DNA from: an uncultured Prevotella sp.
Lineage (GTDB): Bacteria > Bacteroidota > Bacteroidia > Bacteroidales > Bacteroidaceae
Direction: 5' to 3'
Length of the DNA: 64,000 nt
Assembly (NCBI GenBank): GCA_902800365.1
Contig: CADCEF010000002.1
Location: 62,001-126,000 of the forward strand
Part shown: piece after piece, positions 17,812 through 24,500 of the stretch
Numbering within the stretch: the stretch's first letter is position 1
How the letters are laid out: every line of letters starts with the position of its first letter
Made by a program: the position numbers and the translations under genes
The notes under the pieces: model-generated
Database searches by the model: none
What the model saw: the letters and a program-made list of their open reading frames with translations, nothing else
Told to the model about the DNA's origin: nothing

Positions 17812-17828
17812 GACTTTCGACTTTATTT
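17791..17828. terminator. Large hairpin overlapping the uvrD promoter
   Basis: AAATAAAGCCGAAAG (17791-17805) is complementary to CTTTCGACTTTATTT (17814-17828) at 14 of 15 positions; the 8-nt loop contains the uvrD -33 TTTG. On the minus strand it lies 21 bp behind the stop of the small lipoprotein gene and ends T-rich, so it is likely that gene's terminator. Confidence 0.6.
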
Positions 17829-17846
17829 TTATGCGTATCCCCCCTC

Positions 17847-17873
17847 TGTCATGTCGAGCGTAGTCGAGACATC
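17847..17873. repeat. Dispersed palindromic repeat of the GTCGAG-CGTA-GTCGAG type
   Basis: A 27-bp element with the direct repeat GTCGAG on both sides of CGTA and outer arms ATGTC/GACAT. Close relatives of this sequence are found scattered between genes in many Bacteroidota genomes (recalled, not searched). Here it supplies the last residues and the stop codon of a small lipoprotein gene. Confidence 0.55.
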
Positions 17874-18004
17874 TCCTCTACGCGTTGATAAACGCGACCA
17901 TCCTTGCCGTCTATAAAATAACCCCTAATGGCAGCACATGAGGTCAGCAAAAATCCCAATACTACTATACTTAAATCTCGTAAAGAATTTTTATAATACT
18001 TCAT
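17849..18004 (-). CDS. 51-aa small lipoprotein whose 3' end lies in a repeat
   Basis: A short frame from ATG 18004-18002 to TGA 17851-17849. The N-terminus is basic and then hydrophobic (MKYYKNSLRDLSIVVLGFLL), leading to a lipobox LTSC with Cys23. The mature part is only 29 residues and ends EEMSRLRST, whose last seven residues are encoded by the palindromic repeat at 17847-17873. The gene has a promoter (18103-18076) and a terminator-like hairpin (17828-17791). It may be an intact small lipoprotein or the stump of a longer one cut by the repeat. Confidence 0.6.
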   Translation of the reverse strand: MKYYKNSLRDLSIVVLGFLLTSCAAIRGYFIDGKDGRVYQRVEEMSRLRST

Positions 18005-18075
18005 TATTCGTGTCTAATTTTTATTGTTTCTATGCCTGTCCTTCGCATATCCTTTAATTATGATATTCTGCGTTG

Positions 18076-18103
18076 CAAAGATAATAAAAAATACATTATC
18101 AAA
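18076..18103 (-). promoter_or_regulatory. Promoter of the 51-aa lipoprotein gene
   Basis: On the minus strand, TTTG at 18103-18100 and TATCTTTG at 18083-18076, spaced 16 bp, slightly short. The leader to the ATG is about 65 nt. Confidence 0.55.
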
Positions 18104-18177
18104 CAAGAAAAACGAGAAAAAAAAACACATTTGCAATAAAATATTGCATGTTGCATTATACTTTTGCTAGCCGCGTC

Positions 18178-18342
18178 GGCGTTTAGGCGCGTCGGCGTTA
18201 CATTTGGATTTTGCATGTAGTAGCATCTGAGGGGAATATACTCTATTTTAAATTATTATATATTAAAATATATAATAATTATATATAATAGATTTGCAGC
18301 ACAGCGAACCTATCAATTTTCCAAAAGACGCGCCTAAACGCC
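18178..18342. repeat. GC-rich inverted repeat enclosing an AT-rich core
   Basis: A 16-nt arm at 18178-18193 (GGCGTTTAGGCGCGTC) is the exact reverse complement of 18327-18342, 133 bp apart. Partial similarity extends over about 28 nt: the left arm carries the direct repeat GCGTCGGCG twice (18173-18181, 18189-18197), and the right arm carries CGCCTAAA twice. The core between 18241 and 18290 is almost pure A/T. It could be a transposon-less mobile element, a recombination site, or a transcribed long-range hairpin. Confidence 0.75.
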
Positions 18343-18427
18343 TAAACGGCGACGCGCCTTGATTGAAATGGCGAAATAAAATCAAAAATAATTGGGAGAA
18401 ACTATTGTTTTACACTGAAAATTTTCG

Positions 18428-18435
18428 TACCTTTG
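18428..18435 (+). promoter_or_regulatory. -7 promoter box before the 22-nt repeats
   Basis: TACCTTTG with no clear TTTG at 19-20 bp. A transcript from here would start near 18441 and carry the 22-nt repeats as its leader. Confidence 0.45.
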
Positions 18436-18479
18436 CATTGTCAATATGAGAGAACACTGGCGGCGGTATTAAGGATAAA

Positions 18480-18545
18480 AATTGCGAGATTTAAATTTAG
18501 AAATTGCGCGCATTAATCCTAGCAATTGCGACCTTTAACTGTAGT
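18480..18545. repeat. Three 22-nt direct repeats (AATTGCGnnnWTTAAnnnTAGn)
   Basis: Copies start at 18480, 18502 and 18524, a constant period of 22. All three keep AATTGCG, then WTTAA, then TAG at fixed offsets with three variable bases between. The preceding 22 bases (18458-18479) keep WTTAA and TA at the same offsets and look like a decayed fourth copy. Confidence 0.75.
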
Positions 18546-18618
18546 GCCATGCGGCTCAAAATAGTGACAGCGAGAATAGTAACAAAATTTTTAACAACAC
18601 AAAAACAAAACTAGAATT

Positions 18619-18696
18619 ATGGCTATTAAAGTCTCAGGAAAAGAAGGTGTTCGCACAAAAGGTCTATCATCGCGACAGACCTTGATTCGCAAATAA
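18619..18696 (+). CDS. Candidate 25-aa basic peptide
   Basis: ATG 18619 to TAA 18694 encodes MAIKVSGKEGVRTKGLSSRQ plus TLIRK, with seven Lys/Arg in 25 residues. It is preceded by an A-rich, SD-free leader typical of translated genes here, and by the -7 box at 18428 with the 22-nt repeats in between. I do not recognise the peptide. It may be a real small protein or the first codons of a decayed gene. Confidence 0.35.
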   Translation: MAIKVSGKEGVRTKGLSSRQTLIRK

Positions 18697-18740
18697 CTAA
18701 ACAATTTACTAATAAAAGAAAAATAATTTTCTGATTATTC

Positions 18741-18771
18741 TTTGGTAATCGGAAATATATTTTTATCTTTG
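18741..18771 (+). promoter_or_regulatory. Promoter of the DUF5362-like membrane protein gene
   Basis: TTTG 18741-18744 and TATCTTTG 18764-18771, spaced 19 bp; 41 bp to the start codon. Confidence 0.75.
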
Positions 18772-18812
18772 CAGCGATAAATTATTTAAGAAACTAAAAA
18801 TAACAAAAAACT

Positions 18813-19283
18813 ATGAGTGAAGAAATTCTGAATCAGAACGAGTCAGCTACAAATGCTATGACCGTGACTGAAAGTATGAAGAGTGACCTGCTTTGTGCTG
18901 CAAAGTGGGCAAAGTTTCTGTGCATCGTGGGATGCGTTGGCGTGGCACTGATGCTGTTAGAGGCTGTGGCGATGATGGCGTTTGGTGCTGTGGCAGCAAA
19001 GCTGATGCCTGACATGCCATTCGGAGCAGCAATGGGAGTATTATACCTTATCATCGCAGCTCTTTACATCTATCCACTGATGAAGGGATTCCAGTTTGCT
19101 AACGCTACAAAGGTTGCATGCCTTTATAACGACCAGTATCAGCTGGCTCGTGGCGTGACAGGCCTGAAAGACCTGATAAAGTTTACAGGTATACTGACAA
19201 TAATAGTAATATCTATATGCGTGATAGTAATAGTATTTACAATACTGTTTGCTGCAATAGGTATAGCAGCAATGCAGCACTAA
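18813..19283 (+). CDS. Three-helix membrane protein, DUF5362-like
   Basis: A 156-aa inner-membrane protein. After a polar N-terminus (about 30 residues, SEEILNQNESATNAMTV) there are hydrophobic helices at about 34-62, 70-92 and 122-152. Between the second and third is a conserved-looking amphipathic loop, KGFQFANATKVACLYNDQYQ. The arrangement fits the DUF5362 family of Bacteroidota membrane proteins. It is monocistronic with a clear promoter. Function unknown. Confidence 0.75.
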   Translation: MSEEILNQNESATNAMTVTESMKSDLLCAAKWAKFLCIVGCVGVALMLLEAVAMMAFGAVAAKLMPDMPFGAAMGVLYLIIAALYIYPLMKGFQFANATKVACLYNDQYQLARGVTGLKDLIKFTGILTIIVISICVIVIVFTILFAAIGIAAMQH

Positions 19284-19335
19284 ACCATAAAAGAGGTTGA
19301 GGAATTTGCTGAAGAGTAATTTTTACCCATTTTTC

Positions 19336-19366
19336 TTTGGTGGAAACAAAAAAAGTTGTACTTTTG
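19336..19366 (+). promoter_or_regulatory. Promoter of the MGQE-repeat secreted protein gene
   Basis: TTTG 19336-19339 and TACTTTTG 19359-19366, spaced 19 bp; 53 bp to the start codon. Confidence 0.75.
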
Positions 19367-19419
19367 CAGCAGTTATTATCAACTAATATTGTACAACCAA
19401 TAAAAAACTTTTTCAAAAA

Positions 19420-19929
19420 ATGAAGAAACTAACAATGATTTTCGCCGCACTGGCAATGACTTTGGCAATGCAGGCTCAGACAAAATTCCACGACGTTGAG
19501 GCTAACGAGGCTCAGGGTAAGGTAAAATCTATCAGCATGAGCGTGATGGGTATGCCACGTACAACTGACTTTACCGAGGACGGAAAGATGAAGATGGAGG
19601 GGCTTACCGATGCTAAGTATGATGCCGAGGGCTACATACAGGAGTGCAAGATGAGCGTTCAGGGCCAGGAGGCTACTGTGAAGTTTGCTTGGGAGAACGG
19701 TAAGCTTATCAGCCAGACAACAAGCGTGATGGGACAGGAGATAAAGCAGACCTTGGTTTACGACGAGAAGGGACTGGTGAAGGCTCAGAAAATGAACATG
19801 ATGGGACAGGACGTTGAGATGCCCTTCAGCGACTATAAGTTTGACGACAAAGGTAACTGGACAAGCCGTAAGACCAGCATGATGGGACAGGAAATGGAGA
19901 TGACTCGCACTATCACTTACTACGAGTAA
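19420..19929 (+). CDS. Secreted protein with repeated S/N-(V/M)-M-G-Q-E motifs
   Basis: A 169-aa protein with signal MKKLTMIFAALAMTLAMQAQ, so it is exported. The mature part alternates short beta-strands with a recurring hexad: SVMGMP, SVQGQE, SVMGQE, NMMGQD and SMMGQE, spaced about 20-30 residues. Between them are YD/RHS-like pieces (TDAKYDAEGYIQECK, TLVYDEKGLVKAQK, KFDDKGNWTSRK). This resembles small YD-repeat sheets. It has its own promoter and terminator. No enzymatic motif is seen and no named family is recognised. Confidence 0.8.
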   Translation: MKKLTMIFAALAMTLAMQAQTKFHDVEANEAQGKVKSISMSVMGMPRTTDFTEDGKMKMEGLTDAKYDAEGYIQECKMSVQGQEATVKFAWENGKLISQTTSVMGQEIKQTLVYDEKGLVKAQKMNMMGQDVEMPFSDYKFDDKGNWTSRKTSMMGQEMEMTRTITYYE

Positions 19930-19957
19930 TCGCATAAAAATTACTTTTATATCAAGT

Positions 19958-19991
19958 GGGCTCATTTTTTAAGAAAGTGAGCCCTTTTTTT
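19958..19991 (+). terminator. Intrinsic terminator of the MGQE-repeat protein gene
   Basis: GGGCTCA (19958-19964) pairs with TGAGCCC (19978-19984), followed by seven T residues. Confidence 0.85.
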
Positions 19992-20013
19992 AACACTTTA
20001 CGGCGGGGCAGAA

Positions 20014-20045
20014 TTTGGAGGATTGAATTATTATTCGTAACTTTG
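20014..20045 (+). promoter_or_regulatory. Promoter of carB-yigZ
   Basis: TTTG 20014-20017 and TAACTTTG 20038-20045, spaced 20 bp; 40 bp to the carB start. Confidence 0.75.
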
Positions 20046-20085
20046 CAGCCGATTAACAGTAACTCAAAATAAACCCAATACAGAT

Positions 20086-23000
20086 ATGAAAAAAGAACTG
20101 AAAAAAGTGTTGGTACTCGGCTCGGGTGCCTTGAAAATCGGACAAGCTGGTGAGTTTGACTATTCTGGCTCACAGGCGCTGAAGGCACTGCGTGAGGAGG
20201 GTATCAAAAGTGTACTCGTAAACCCTAACATCGCTACCATCCAGACTAGCGAGGGTATCGCAGACAAGGTTTACTTCCAGCCTGTGAACACTCACTTTGT
20301 GACTGAGATCATAAAGAAGGAGCGCCCAGACGGAATTCTGCTGGCATTTGGCGGACAGACTGCGCTGAACTGCGGTACTGAGCTCTACCTGAACGGAACA
20401 CTGAAGGAGTATGGCGTTGAGGTGCTTGGTACAAGCGTAGAGGCTATCATGAACACTGAAGACCGCGACCTGTTTGTGAAGAAGCTGGGCGAGGTTGACC
20501 TGAAGGTGCCAGTGAGCCACGCTGTAGAGTCGATGGAGGATGCGCTGAAGGCTGCGCACGAGATAGGTTTCCCAATAATGATTCGCTCGGCTTACGCTCT
20601 GGGCGGTCTGGGCTCGGGTATCTGTCCTGACGAGAAGAAGTTTATTGAGCTGGCTGAATCGGCCTTCACCTTTGCTCCACAGATTCTTGTGGAGGAGAGC
20701 CTGAAGGGATGGAAGGAGATAGAGTTTGAGTGCATTCGCGATGCTAACGACCGCTGCTTTACAGTGGCTTCGATGGAGAACTTCGACCCTCTGGGCATCC
20801 ACACTGGTGAATCAATAGTAGTGGCTCCTACCTGCTCGCTGCGTGAGGAGCAGGTGAAGATGCTGCAGGACATCACGATTAAGTGTGTGAAGCACCTGGG
20901 TATCGTGGGCGAGTGTAACATTCAGTTCGCATTCAACGCTGAGACTAACGACTATCGTATCATCGAGATAAACGCACGCCTGAGTCGTTCATCGGCCTTA
21001 GCTTCAAAGGCTACAGGCTATCCCCTCGCCTTCGTGGCTGCTAAGATAGCACTGGGCTACACTCTCGACCAGATTGGAGAGATGGGCACAACATCGAGCG
21101 CATACGTGGCTCCACAGCTGGATTATATGATATGTAAGATTCCTCGCTGGGACCTGACGAAGTTTGCTGGCGTGAGCCGTCAGATTGGCTCGTCGATGAA
21201 GTCGGTTGGTGAGATTATGAGCATCGGCCGCTCGTTCGAGGAGATGATTCAGAAGGGACTGCGTATGATCGGACAGGGCATGCACGGATTTGTGGGCAAC
21301 GACCACACTAAGTTCGACAACCTGGACGAGGAACTGGCCAACCCTACCGACCTGCGTATATTCGCTATTGCTCAGGCCTTGGAGGAGGGCTACACCATAG
21401 AGCGTATTGAGGAGCTGACAAAGATTGACGTGTGGTTCCTGGAGCGCCTGAAGCACATTGTTGACCTGAAGCACGAGCTGCTGAAGTACAACAAGCTGGA
21501 GGAGCTGCCTGATGAGTTGCTGCTTGAGGTGAAGCGTTGCGGATTCAGCGACTTCCAGATTGCACGCTTTGTGCTGAAGCCTCAGGGCGGAAACATGGAG
21601 AAGGAGAACCTGATAGTACGTAAGTATCGCCAGCAGAAGGGCATCGTGCCATCGGTAAAACGCATTCCTACTGTGGCTTCAGAGCATCCTGAGCTTACAA
21701 ACTATCTGTATTTTACCTACACCCACGTGCCTGCATTCGGAAATACTGAGGGCGAGAAATATGTGGCTGCTCACGATATTAATTATTATAATAATGAGAA
21801 GTCGGTGGTGGTGCTGGGTTCGGGTGCTTACCGCATCGGTTCATCGGTAGAGTTCGACTGGTGCTCGGTTAACGCCATCAACACTGCACGCAAGCTGGGT
21901 TACAAGAGTATAATGATTAACTACAACCCTGAGACTGTATCGACTGACTACGACATGTGCGACCGTCTGTACTTCGACGAGCTCTCGCTGGAGCGCGTGC
22001 TCGACGTGATCGACCTGGAGTCGCCTCGCGGTGTGATAGTATCAGTGGGCGGACAGATTCCTAACAACCTGGCTATGAAGCTGCATCGTCAGGGTGTGCC
22101 CGTACTGGGAACATCGCCTGTTGACATCGACCGCGCTGAGAACCGCGATAAGTTCTCGGCTATGCTTGATAAGCTGGGCATCGACCAGCCAGCATGGCAG
22201 GCTCTTACATCGTTCGACGATGTGAAGGACTTTGTGGCTAAGGTGGGATATCCTGTTCTGGTGCGCCCATCGTACGTGCTCTCGGGTGCTGCAATGAACG
22301 TTTGCTACGACGAGGAGGAGCTGCACCGATTCCTGAACATGGCTACAGAGGTGTCGAAGGAGTTCCCCGTTGTTGTGTCGAAGTTTATGACTGAGACCAA
22401 GGAGATTGAGTTCGACGCTGTGGCCGACAAGGGCGAGGTGATAGAATATGCCATCTCAGAGCACGTTGAGTATGCTGGTGTTCACTCAGGCGACGCCACA
22501 ATGGTGTTCCCTGCACAGAACATCTACTTCTCTACCATCCGACAGATTAAGAAGATAGCCCGCAAAATTGCTTCAGAGCTGAACATCAGCGGACCATTCA
22601 ATATCCAGTTCCTGGCTAAGAACCGCGAGGTGAAGGTTATCGAGTGTAACCTGCGCGCCAGCCGTTCGTTCCCATTTGTATCGAAGATCCTGAAGCGTAA
22701 CTTCATCGAGACTGCTACAAAGATTATGCTCGACGCTCCTTATCAGAAGCCTGACAAGAGCGAGTTCGACATCGATCGCATTGGTGTAAAAGCCAGTCAG
22801 TTCTCATTCGCTCGCTTGCAGAATGCCGACCCAGTGCTGGGCGTTGACATGAGCTCTACTGGTGAGGTGGGCTGCCTGGGCGACGACCTGAACGAGGCTC
22901 TGCTCAACTCGCTGATTGCTACCGGCTACTCTATTCCTAAGGATGCCGTACTGATTTCATCAGGTGGCGCCAAAGGTAAGGTAAGCTTGCTTGAGCCTGC

Positions 23001-23346
23001 ACAGCAGTTGGCTAAGAAGGGTTACACCATCTACGCTACAGCTGGTACAGCCAAGTTCTTTAACGACAACGGCGTGAAAGCTATCGCTGTAGCTTGGCCT
23101 GATGAGGATGGTGAGAACAACGTGATGGATCTGATCTCTCAGCACAAAGTGGGACTGGTAATCAACGTGCCTAAGAACCACACCAGTCGTGAGCTGACAA
23201 ACGGATATAAGATTCGTCGTGGTGCCATCGACCACAATATCCCATTGATGACTAACGTGCGTCTGGCTAAGGCTTTCATCGAGGCATTTACAGCTATGAG
23301 CTTGGATGACGTGAAGATTAAGTCATGGCAGGAGTATAATAATTGA
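20086..23346 (+). CDS. carB: Carbamoyl-phosphate synthase large chain
   Basis: A 1086-aa synthetase making carbamoyl phosphate from bicarbonate, ammonia and two ATP for arginine and pyrimidine synthesis. It has two homologous ATP-grasp halves, each opening with the same Rossmann pattern (VLVLGSGALKIGQAGEFDYS near residue 8 and VVVLGSGAYRIGSSVEFDW near 575). ATP-grasp blocks include IEINARLSRSSALASKATGYP and IECNLRASRSFPFVSK. The C-terminal 140 residues form the MGS-like allosteric domain. The small glutaminase subunit gene carA is not in this window and would have to be supplied from elsewhere. Codon choice is G-rich, unlike recQ or DUF4270. Confidence 0.97.
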   Translation: MKKELKKVLVLGSGALKIGQAGEFDYSGSQALKALREEGIKSVLVNPNIATIQTSEGIADKVYFQPVNTHFVTEIIKKERPDGILLAFGGQTALNCGTELYLNGTLKEYGVEVLGTSVEAIMNTEDRDLFVKKLGEVDLKVPVSHAVESMEDALKAAHEIGFPIMIRSAYALGGLGSGICPDEKKFIELAESAFTFAPQILVEESLKGWKEIEFECIRDANDRCFTVASMENFDPLGIHTGESIVVAPTCSLREEQVKMLQDITIKCVKHLGIVGECNIQFAFNAETNDYRIIEINARLSRSSALASKATGYPLAFVAAKIALGYTLDQIGEMGTTSSAYVAPQLDYMICKIPRWDLTKFAGVSRQIGSSMKSVGEIMSIGRSFEEMIQKGLRMIGQGMHGFVGNDHTKFDNLDEELANPTDLRIFAIAQALEEGYTIERIEELTKIDVWFLERLKHIVDLKHELLKYNKLEELPDELLLEVKRCGFSDFQIARFVLKPQGGNMEKENLIVRKYRQQKGIVPSVKRIPTVASEHPELTNYLYFTYTHVPAFGNTEGEKYVAAHDINYYNNEKSVVVLGSGAYRIGSSVEFDWCSVNAINTARKLGYKSIMINYNPETVSTDYDMCDRLYFDELSLERVLDVIDLESPRGVIVSVGGQIPNNLAMKLHRQGVPVLGTSPVDIDRAENRDKFSAMLDKLGIDQPAWQALTSFDDVKDFVAKVGYPVLVRPSYVLSGAAMNVCYDEEELHRFLNMATEVSKEFPVVVSKFMTETKEIEFDAVADKGEVIEYAISEHVEYAGVHSGDATMVFPAQNIYFSTIRQIKKIARKIASELNISGPFNIQFLAKNREVKVIECNLRASRSFPFVSKILKRNFIETATKIMLDAPYQKPDKSEFDIDRIGVKASQFSFARLQNADPVLGVDMSSTGEVGCLGDDLNEALLNSLIATGYSIPKDAVLISSGGAKGKVSLLEPAQQLAKKGYTIYATAGTAKFFNDNGVKAIAVAWPDEDGENNVMDLISQHKVGLVINVPKNHTSRELTNGYKIRRGAIDHNIPLMTNVRLAKAFIEAFTAMSLDDVKIKSWQEYNN

Positions 23347-23930
23347 TGACGGACGAGTATAAGACACTGAAAAGCGGAGGCGAGGGGTACTACACCGAGA
23401 AGCGTAGCAAATTCCTTGCCTTCGCTCATCATGTACAGACGGTTGATGAAATAAAAGACCTGATAGCTGGCTATCGTAAGAAATACTACGACGCCCGCCA
23501 CGTTTGCTATGCATATATGCTGGGTCCTGAACGACTGGAGTTCCGCGCCAACGACGATGGCGAGCCATCGAGTACTGCTGGCAAACCAATATTGGGACAG
23601 ATAAACTCAAACGAGCTGACTGACATTCTCATTGTGGTGGTGCGCTACTATGGCGGAGTGAACCTTGGCACCAGCGGACTGATAGTGGCCTATCGCGAAG
23701 CTGCTGCTGATGCCCTCGCCCACTCAGAGATTGAGACGCGACAGGTTGAGGAAATCATCACCTACTCTTTCGCCTATCCGCTGATGAACGATGTGATGCG
23801 CGTTGTGAAGGATATGCAGCCACGCATTGTGGAGCAGACATACGACAACACTTGCGAGATAAAGCTGAGCATACGCAAGAGCGAGGCCGAGCAGCTGAAA
23901 AGCCGACTGGAGAAGCTTTCGTTCGAATAA
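23346..23930 (+). CDS. YigZ/IMPACT family protein
   Basis: A 194-aa member of the UPF0029/IMPACT family, related to a eukaryotic regulator of Gcn2. The N-terminal domain carries the family block DDGEPSSTAGKPIL and RYYGGVNLGTSGL; a ferredoxin-like C-terminal domain follows (about 130-194). The ATG at 23346 overlaps the last base of the carB stop, so the two are coupled; a TTG one codon earlier is less likely. The bacterial function is not settled; binding to the ribosome or nucleic acid has been suggested for the fold. Confidence 0.92.
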   Translation: MTDEYKTLKSGGEGYYTEKRSKFLAFAHHVQTVDEIKDLIAGYRKKYYDARHVCYAYMLGPERLEFRANDDGEPSSTAGKPILGQINSNELTDILIVVVRYYGGVNLGTSGLIVAYREAAADALAHSEIETRQVEEIITYSFAYPLMNDVMRVVKDMQPRIVEQTYDNTCEIKLSIRKSEAEQLKSRLEKLSFE

Positions 23931-23965
23931 AATGTGACTGGCTGGGTAACTTTTACCAAAATATT

Positions 23966-23997
23966 TTTGGTGGTTTCATAAAAATGCATTACCTTTG
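23966..23997 (+). promoter_or_regulatory. Promoter of tRNA-Ser(CGA)
   Basis: TTTG 23966-23969 and TACCTTTG 23990-23997, spaced 20 bp. The -33 element lies in the small palindrome CCAAAATATTTTTGG. Confidence 0.75.
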
Positions 23998-24030
23998 CAT
24001 CCGGTTTCGGAAAGTTAATACTTCGTATTG

Positions 24031-24072
24031 ACCTTCCTCGCGCTCAGCCAATTGCAAGTAAACTTGCTTGGC
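24031..24072 (+). promoter_or_regulatory. Structured leader of tRNA-Ser
   Basis: The about 80-nt leader holds ACCTTCC (24031-24037), identical to the 3' acceptor strand of the downstream tRNA. It also holds a hairpin in which GCCAA (24047-24051) pairs with TTGGC (24068-24072) and GCAAG (24054-24058) with CTTGC (24063-24067). The leader copy could compete for the tRNA 5' GGAAGGT strand during folding or mark a processing site. Confidence 0.45.
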
Positions 24073-24084
24073 GTTCGCTTACTC

Positions 24085-24172
24085 GGAAGGTTGGCAGAGT
24101 GATCGATCGCGCTGGACTCGAAATCCGGTATACCCCTTTCGGGTATCGGGGGTTTGAATCCCTCACCTTCCG
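24085..24172 (+). tRNA. tRNA-Ser (anticodon CGA)
   Basis: An 88-nt class II tRNA. Acceptor GGAAGGT/ACCTTCC, anticodon stem CTGGA/TCCGG with loop CTCGAAA, and a long variable arm TATACCC-CTTTC-GGGTAT typical of serine tRNA. Discriminator G. CCA is not encoded. It reads UCG codons. Confidence 0.96.
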
Positions 24173-24186
24173 CTAAAGCAAAAGGA

Positions 24187-24220
24187 AAAGGCTCATCATT
24201 TCGATGAGCCTTTCTTCTTT
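24187..24220 (+). terminator. Terminator of tRNA-Ser
   Basis: AAAGGCTCATC (24187-24197) pairs perfectly with GATGAGCCTTT (24203-24213) around loop ATTTC, followed by CTTCTTT. It lies directly behind the convergent TSCPD gene and may serve both directions. Confidence 0.85.
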
Positions 24221-24496
24221 TTATTTATCCTCTAGCGGAGCGTTCTTTAGTTGCTCAAGTGCCCTACTCAACTGATCAGGGCATGAGGTGAGCTTGGAAC
24301 CGCAACGGATTCCGCTGACACGCGAGATGACATCGTCGATCTTCTGTCCGCAAACAAGCTTGCTTATTCCCTGCAGGTTGCCATTGCAACCGCCAAGGAA
24401 GAACACCTGCTGAATTACATCGTTCTCATCAGCAGTAACGTCGATGAGCTGCGAACAGGTGCCTTGAGTCTGATACTGTATGTGCTTGGTCTTCAT
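24221..24496 (-). CDS. TSCPD domain protein
   Basis: A 91-aa protein of the small stand-alone TSCPD family, named after the motif seen here as LTSCPDQL. Other conserved cysteines are in GTCSQLI, GGCNGNL, LVCGQK and RCGSK. A fused TSCPD domain also occurs at the end of some ribonucleotide reductases, where it may bind nucleotide or metal. The start is 4 bp after the DUF1015 stop. Function is unknown. Confidence 0.9.
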   Translation of the reverse strand: MKTKHIQYQTQGTCSQLIDVTADENDVIQQVFFLGGCNGNLQGISKLVCGQKIDDVISRVSGIRCGSKLTSCPDQLSRALEQLKNAPLEDK

Positions 24497-24500
24497 GGGC

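Larger units (their letters stand above)
17755..18812. other. Gene-poor 1.06-kb gap
   Basis: The only long stretch without a normal-sized gene. It holds the uvrD promoter hairpin, the palindromic repeat, the 51-aa lipoprotein gene, GC-rich inverted arms around an AT-rich core, 22-nt direct repeats, a 25-codon frame and the promoter of the next gene. Extra -7-like boxes occur at 18159-18166 (TACTTTTG) and 18289-18296 (TAGATTTG), both without a properly spaced TTTG. No consensus DnaA box and no rep or transposase gene was seen. Confidence 0.8.

Noticed and set aside
18480..18545. CRISPR array
   Set aside because: Repeats are contiguous 22-mers without spacers, degenerate, and no cas genes are nearby.
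17755..18812. Chromosomal replication origin
   Set aside because: Genes just left are C-rich and carB just right is G-rich on the plus strand, but GH5 and the M64 peptidase further right are C-rich again, so no sustained skew switch; no DnaA-box consensus and no dnaA nearby. Left as a question in the findings.
23343..23345. TTG start for the YigZ gene
   Set aside because: The ATG at 23346 overlaps the carB stop and needs no rare start codon.
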